A stretch of DNA of 64,000 nt from Streptomyces sp. NRRL S-646. Lineage in GTDB: Bacteria > Actinomycetota > Actinomycetes > Streptomycetales > Streptomycetaceae. The notes under the pieces were generated by a model. It saw nothing but the letters and a program-made list of their open reading frames with translations, was not told where the DNA came from and made no database searches. Shown here piece by piece: positions 60,752-64,000 of the stretch. Every line of letters begins with the position of its first letter. Position 1 is the first letter of the stretch. Made by a program: the position numbers and the translations under genes. The stretch lies in assembly GCF_000720765.1 (NCBI RefSeq), contig NZ_JODC01000005.1, forward strand, positions 124,001 to 188,000. The letters run 5' to 3'.

Positions 60752-61671
60752 GCCGCCTCCGTCACACGTGCGGTGAGGGCCAGGAACGCGTCGTCGAGCG
60801 AGGCGGGTGCGACCTCCAGGCCGCGTATCGCGTCCAGCTCCGCCAGTGCGACCACCGTCGCGTCCGGTTCGTCGGTGCGCAACCGTGCCCGCTCCCCGCG
60901 CACCTCCACCGACCGCACGCCGGGCAACAGTTCCAGACCCTCCGTGCTCCGCCCCGCGAGGTCGAAGGCGACCAGGCTGCCGCCCACCGACCGCTTGAGC
61001 TGCTCGCCGGTGCCGTCCGCGACGATCCGGCCCTGGTCGATGACGAGGATGCGGTCGGCATGCGCGTCCGCCTCCTCCAGATGGTGGGTGGAGAACAGCA
61101 CGGTGTGGCCGAGACGGGCGTACGACCGCATCGACGCCCAGAAGGCGTGCCGCGCCTCCACGTCCAGCGCGGCGGTCGGCTCGTCCAGGACGATCACCGA
61201 GGGGTTCCCGGCGAGTGCCACGGCGAACCGCACGCGCTGCGTCTGACCGCCGGACAGCCGGTCCACCCGGCGCCCCGCCAGCTCGGTGATCCCGGCCAGC
61301 TGCAGGGCACGCGCGACGGGCATCGGGTCCGGGTAGCGGCCGGCCACGAAGGACACGAGTTCCCGCACGGTGACCCGGGGCACCGCACGCCCCTCCTGCA
61401 GCATGGCGCCGATCCGCCCGGCGCGCACCGACTGCTCCGGGGGAGCGCCGAAGAGCCGTACCGTGCCCTCGTCGGGCTCGTCCAGGCCGAGCAGCAGTGA
61501 GATCGTCGTCGACTTGCCGGCGCCGTTGCGGCCGAGCAGGGCCACGGTTTCGCCCTGCGACATCTCCAGGTCCACGCCCTGCAGGGCGCGCACGCTGCCG
61601 AAGGTCTTGACCGCCCCCGTGAAGGACACGGCGGGTGGCGCCGCGGCCGTCGTTCCAGTCGTCTTCGTCAT
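60748..61671 (-). CDS. ABC transporter ATP-binding protein
   Basis: A 307-residue ATPase of the DrrA/drug-export type. Walker A LLGRNGAGKSTTISLLLGL, signature LSGGQTQRVRFAVALAG, Walker B VIVLDEPTAALD, switch His in FSTHHLEEADAHADR. The C-terminal extension is typical of antibiotic efflux pumps. The ATG at 61671 starts the conserved domain region; no strong ribosome site precedes it. It begins the operon ATPase-permease-kinase(-regulator). Confidence 0.92.
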   Translation of the reverse strand: MTKTTGTTAAAPPAVSFTGAVKTFGSVRALQGVDLEMSQGETVALLGRNGAGKSTTISLLLGLDEPDEGTVRLFGAPPEQSVRAGRIGAMLQEGRAVPRVTVRELVSFVAGRYPDPMPVARALQLAGITELAGRRVDRLSGGQTQRVRFAVALAGNPSVIVLDEPTAALDVEARHAFWASMRSYARLGHTVLFSTHHLEEADAHADRILVIDQGRIVADGTGEQLKRSVGGSLVAFDLAGRSTEGLELLPGVRSVEVRGERARLRTDEPDATVVALAELDAIRGLEVAPASLDDAFLALTARVTEAA

Positions 61672-61828
61672 GAGCAAGACGCTACGGAGACAGGGCGCCC
61701 GCCCGGCAGATGCGCTTGTACGGACTCCGGCAGGACAAATGTCACTGCCCCGGCCGCGAAGCAGATCTGACATGCCGTCAGGAGCCTTCACAAGTGCCGG
61801 GCGCTGGGCTATACAGAGGGCGCCGGAC

Positions 61829-61842
61829 TGGAACGCGTTCTA
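61829..61842. promoter_or_regulatory. KstR-like operator upstream of the MaoC gene
   Basis: TGGAACGCGTTCTA, one mismatch from TAGAACNNGTTCTA and the best conserved of the five with the 50585 site. It is 87 nt upstream of the hydratase ATG. Confidence 0.78.
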
Positions 61843-61929
61843 GATCGGCACTCGTGACGACCTCGGTCGCGGCCGACGGTGCGGACGGCCGCGCCGAGGT
61901 CTTGAACCATCCGAGCCACCAGGAGCCGT

Positions 61930-62787
61930 ATGCCCATCGACGCAGCGAAGGCCCTCGCCGCCGAACCCCGTTCCGGCGAGATCACCTGGGACCGCAAGGA
62001 CGTTCAGCTCTACCACCTGGGCATCGGGGCAGGCATCCCGGCGACCGATCCCGACGAGCTGCGCTACACCCTGGAGTCCCGGCTGCACGTCCTGCCGAGC
62101 TTCGCCACCGTCGCGGGCAACGGCTCGCCCGGGGTGATCAGTGGCCTGTCCATGCCCGGTGTCGACGTGGACCTGGCCCGCGTCCTGCACGGTGGCCAGT
62201 CCCTCACCCTGCACCGCCCGATCCCCGTCGAGGGCACCGCGACCGCCACCGGCCGTATCGCCGCCGTGTACGACAAGGGCAAGGCGGCCGTCCTCGTCAT
62301 GCGCACCGAGGTGGCCGACGCCGACGGCCCGCTGTGGACCAACGACGCCCAGATCTTCGTGCGCGGAGAGGGCGGCTGGGGCGGCGACCGCGGCCCCTCC
62401 ACCCGCCTCGAACCGCCCGCCGGCGACCCCGACCGCACCGTCGAGCGCCCGGTCCGCGAGGACCAGGCCCTGCTCTACCGCCTCTCCGGCGACTGGAACC
62501 CGCTGCACGCCGACCCCGACTTCGCCAAGACCGCCGGCTTCGAACGGCCCATCCTGCATGGGCTGTGCACCTACGGCATGACGCTCAAGGCGGTCGTCGA
62601 CACACTGCTCGGCGGAGACGTGACGCGGGTGCGGTCGTACGCCACCCGGTTCGCGGGCGTGGTGTACCCGGGGGAGACCCTGCGCATCCGGATGTGGCAG
62701 TCGCCGGAGTCCGTCAGGGTCGCCGTGAGCGCCGTCGAGCGGGACGACACACCCGTCCTCGCCGACACCATCGTCGAACACTCTTGA
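61930..62787 (+). CDS. MaoC-family (R)-specific enoyl-CoA hydratase
   Basis: A 285-residue double-hot-dog hydratase. The hydratase-2 motif YRLSGDWNPLHADPDFAKTAGFERPILHG supplies catalytic Asp and His; the N-terminal hot-dog has KDVQLYHLGIGAG. It resembles mycobacterial Rv3538, a KstR-regulated enzyme of sterol/side-chain beta-oxidation (remembered similarity). The ATG has AGGAG 6 nt upstream. It is followed by an alcohol dehydrogenase and an SDR on the same strand. Confidence 0.9.
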   Translation: MPIDAAKALAAEPRSGEITWDRKDVQLYHLGIGAGIPATDPDELRYTLESRLHVLPSFATVAGNGSPGVISGLSMPGVDVDLARVLHGGQSLTLHRPIPVEGTATATGRIAAVYDKGKAAVLVMRTEVADADGPLWTNDAQIFVRGEGGWGGDRGPSTRLEPPAGDPDRTVERPVREDQALLYRLSGDWNPLHADPDFAKTAGFERPILHGLCTYGMTLKAVVDTLLGGDVTRVRSYATRFAGVVYPGETLRIRMWQSPESVRVAVSAVERDDTPVLADTIVEHS

Positions 62788-62830
62788 TCCAGCAGGCAGT
62801 TGAAGCAGGCAGTTGAGGGGAGCCCGCACC

Positions 62831-63907
62831 ATGCGCGCAGCCGTACTGCACGAGATCGGCCAGGACAAACTAGAGGTCTTCGAGGACGTCGAGGCGACGG
62901 GCTTCGGGCCCGGCAAGGTGAGGATCCGGGTGCGGGCCACCGGGCTGTGCCACTCGGACCTGTCCGCGATGAGTGGCGTGCTGCCGCAGCCGGCGCCGTT
63001 CGTGCCCGGGCACGAGGGCGCGGGCGAGATAGTCGAAGTCGGCGAAGGCGTCAGTCATGTGAAGGCGGGCGACCGGGTCGTGGTCTGCTGGCTGCCCGCC
63101 TGCGGCGCCTGTCCGGCGTGCAAGCGCGGGCAGACCGAGCTGTGCCTGGCCGGGTTCATGAACGCGGGCACCCCCAACTTCCGCCGCCCCGGCGGTGACG
63201 TCTTCGGCTTCGCGGGCACCGGCACCTTCGCCGAGGAGGTCGTCGTGGATGCCGGCTGCGCGGTGCCGATCCCGGACGACGTGCCCTTCGACATCGCCGC
63301 GCTGATCGGCTGCGGGGTCACGACCGGCCTGGGCGCCGCGCTCAACACCGCCGACGTGGAGGCCGGTTCGTCGGTCGCCGTCATCGGCTGCGGCGGCGTC
63401 GGCATCTCCGCGATCCAGGGGGCGCGGCTCAAGGGGGCCGCCGAGATCGTCGCCGTCGACCCCGTCGCCTCGCGCCGCGAGTCCGCCCTCAAGTTCGGCG
63501 CCACAAAGGCGGTCTCGCCGGACGAACTGGCCGACGCCAAGCAGAACGTCACCGGCGGCGAGGGCTTCGACTACGTCTTCGAGGTCGTCGGCAAGTCGGC
63601 CACCGCCCGCACGGCGTACGAGAACACGCGGCGCGGCGGCACGCTCGTCGTCGTCGGCGCGGGCGCCCTGGACGACTTCCTGCAGCTCAACATGTTCGAG
63701 CTGTTCTTCGACGAGAAGCGGATCCTGCCGTCGATGTACGGCGGCGGTGACGTCATGCGCTCCTACGAGCGGACCATCGCCCTGTGGCGGGCGGGCCGCG
63801 TCAACCTGGAGGGCCTGATCACGCACCGGGTGCCGCTGGCCGACATCAACGAGGCACTGGACCAGATGCGCACCGGCACGGCGCTGCGCACGTGCATCGA
63901 GATCTGA
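62831..63907 (+). CDS. Zinc-dependent alcohol dehydrogenase
   Basis: A 358-residue MDR alcohol dehydrogenase. Catalytic zinc ligands are in GLCHSDL and VPGHEGAGEIVEVG; the structural zinc is bound by CGACPACKRGQTELC. The NAD-binding loop is VIGCGGVGISAIQGARLKGA. It fits class III/mycothiol-type or sterol-alcohol dehydrogenases. It is probably in the operon controlled by the KstR-like site at 61829. Confidence 0.92.
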   Translation: MRAAVLHEIGQDKLEVFEDVEATGFGPGKVRIRVRATGLCHSDLSAMSGVLPQPAPFVPGHEGAGEIVEVGEGVSHVKAGDRVVVCWLPACGACPACKRGQTELCLAGFMNAGTPNFRRPGGDVFGFAGTGTFAEEVVVDAGCAVPIPDDVPFDIAALIGCGVTTGLGAALNTADVEAGSSVAVIGCGGVGISAIQGARLKGAAEIVAVDPVASRRESALKFGATKAVSPDELADAKQNVTGGEGFDYVFEVVGKSATARTAYENTRRGGTLVVVGAGALDDFLQLNMFELFFDEKRILPSMYGGGDVMRSYERTIALWRAGRVNLEGLITHRVPLADINEALDQMRTGTALRTCIEI

Positions 63908-63918
63908 CGGGGGTGCCA

Positions 63919-64000
63919 GTGTCGTTGCCACAGCAAGGGCCGCTGGAAGGGCTGTCCGCCGTCGTCACCGGTGCCGGTCGCGGCCTGGGGCGGGCCGAGG
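63919..64000 (+). CDS. Short-chain dehydrogenase/reductase (partial, runs off the window)
   Basis: The GTG at 63919 opens a frame that begins with a short Gln/Gly/Pro-rich leader and reaches LSAVVTGAGRGLGRAE, the TGxxxGxG NAD(P) loop of SDR enzymes. Only 27 codons are visible. The start is 11 nt after the alcohol dehydrogenase stop, with a GGGGG tract upstream, so it is a third gene of that operon. Confidence 0.8.
   Translation, partial: MSLPQQGPLEGLSAVVTGAGRGLGRAE

Overview
This is a GC-rich stretch of chromosome from a Streptomyces or close relative. Evidence for this includes frequent GTG/TTG starts, 4-nt overlapping operons, a DUF397/XRE-DUF5753 gene pair, an F420-dependent LLM oxidoreductase, and a common Streptomyces intergenic repeat at about 48616-48660. 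All functional calls were made by eye from motifs and remembered family sequences; no search was run.

Layout. 0-4 kb: a PAP2-type membrane phosphatase, then a divergent CYP125-like P450 and FadA5-like thiolase. 4-9 kb: small regulators (DUF397, XRE, an RsbW-type ATPase, GNAT), a PPOX protein, a secreted lipase and a secreted SLT muralytic protein. 9.4-15.2 kb: a five-gene operon (ECF transporter plus two exported anchored proteins) behind a cobalamin riboswitch. 15.2-19.7 kb: an APH-type kinase, a SnoaL-RidA fusion, an MBL hydrolase, an aldehyde dehydrogenase and a 3Fe-4S ferredoxin. 19.7-23.5 kb: a very large HTH-NACHT protein. 23.7-24.9 kb: a TPP-riboswitch-like element in front of a TPR protein. 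25.2-29.2 kb: a KstR-like TetR repressor divergent from a glycosyltransferase/methyltransferase/alpha-toroid operon. 29.2-43.6 kb: a candidate biosynthetic cluster with three aro genes, rmlA/rmlB, an acyltransferase, a glycosyltransferase, a UbiC-like chorismate lyase, a two-toroid protein, an MFS exporter, a quinone oxidoreductase, an esterase and an ArsR regulator. 43.6-50.4 kb: a frameshifted lipoprotein, an LLM oxidoreductase, a DUF5336-like membrane protein, an amidase, a YefM/YoeB pair, a methyltransferase and an MFS exporter. 50.6-54.7 kb: a lipid-transfer thiolase, an MFS exporter and a SigE-type sigma factor with its partner. 54.7-61.7 kb: a two-component/ABC drug-efflux style locus, split by an IS200/IS605 remnant and a GH54 arabinofuranosidase gene. 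61.9-64 kb: a MaoC hydratase, a zinc alcohol dehydrogenase and the start of an SDR gene.

How the genes work together. Three themes stand out. (1) A dispersed sterol/lipid catabolic regulon: KstR-like operators resembling TRGAACNNGTTCTA lie at five promoters (2657, 17876, 25966, 50585, 61829) around CYP125, FadA5, ALDH/ferredoxin, kstR itself, the SCP-x-like thiolase and the MaoC/ADH/SDR set. A second palindrome (CTGACGG...TCAG type) lies at three promoters of the same functional class. (2) A vitamin B12 capture and uptake operon whose secreted alpha-toroid protein and anchored partner resemble a split version of animal intrinsic factor/transcobalamin. (3) A compact cluster predicted to boost chorismate, convert it to a 4-hydroxybenzoate-like acid and glycosylate it, with three related operator-like sites that point to control by its own ArsR protein.
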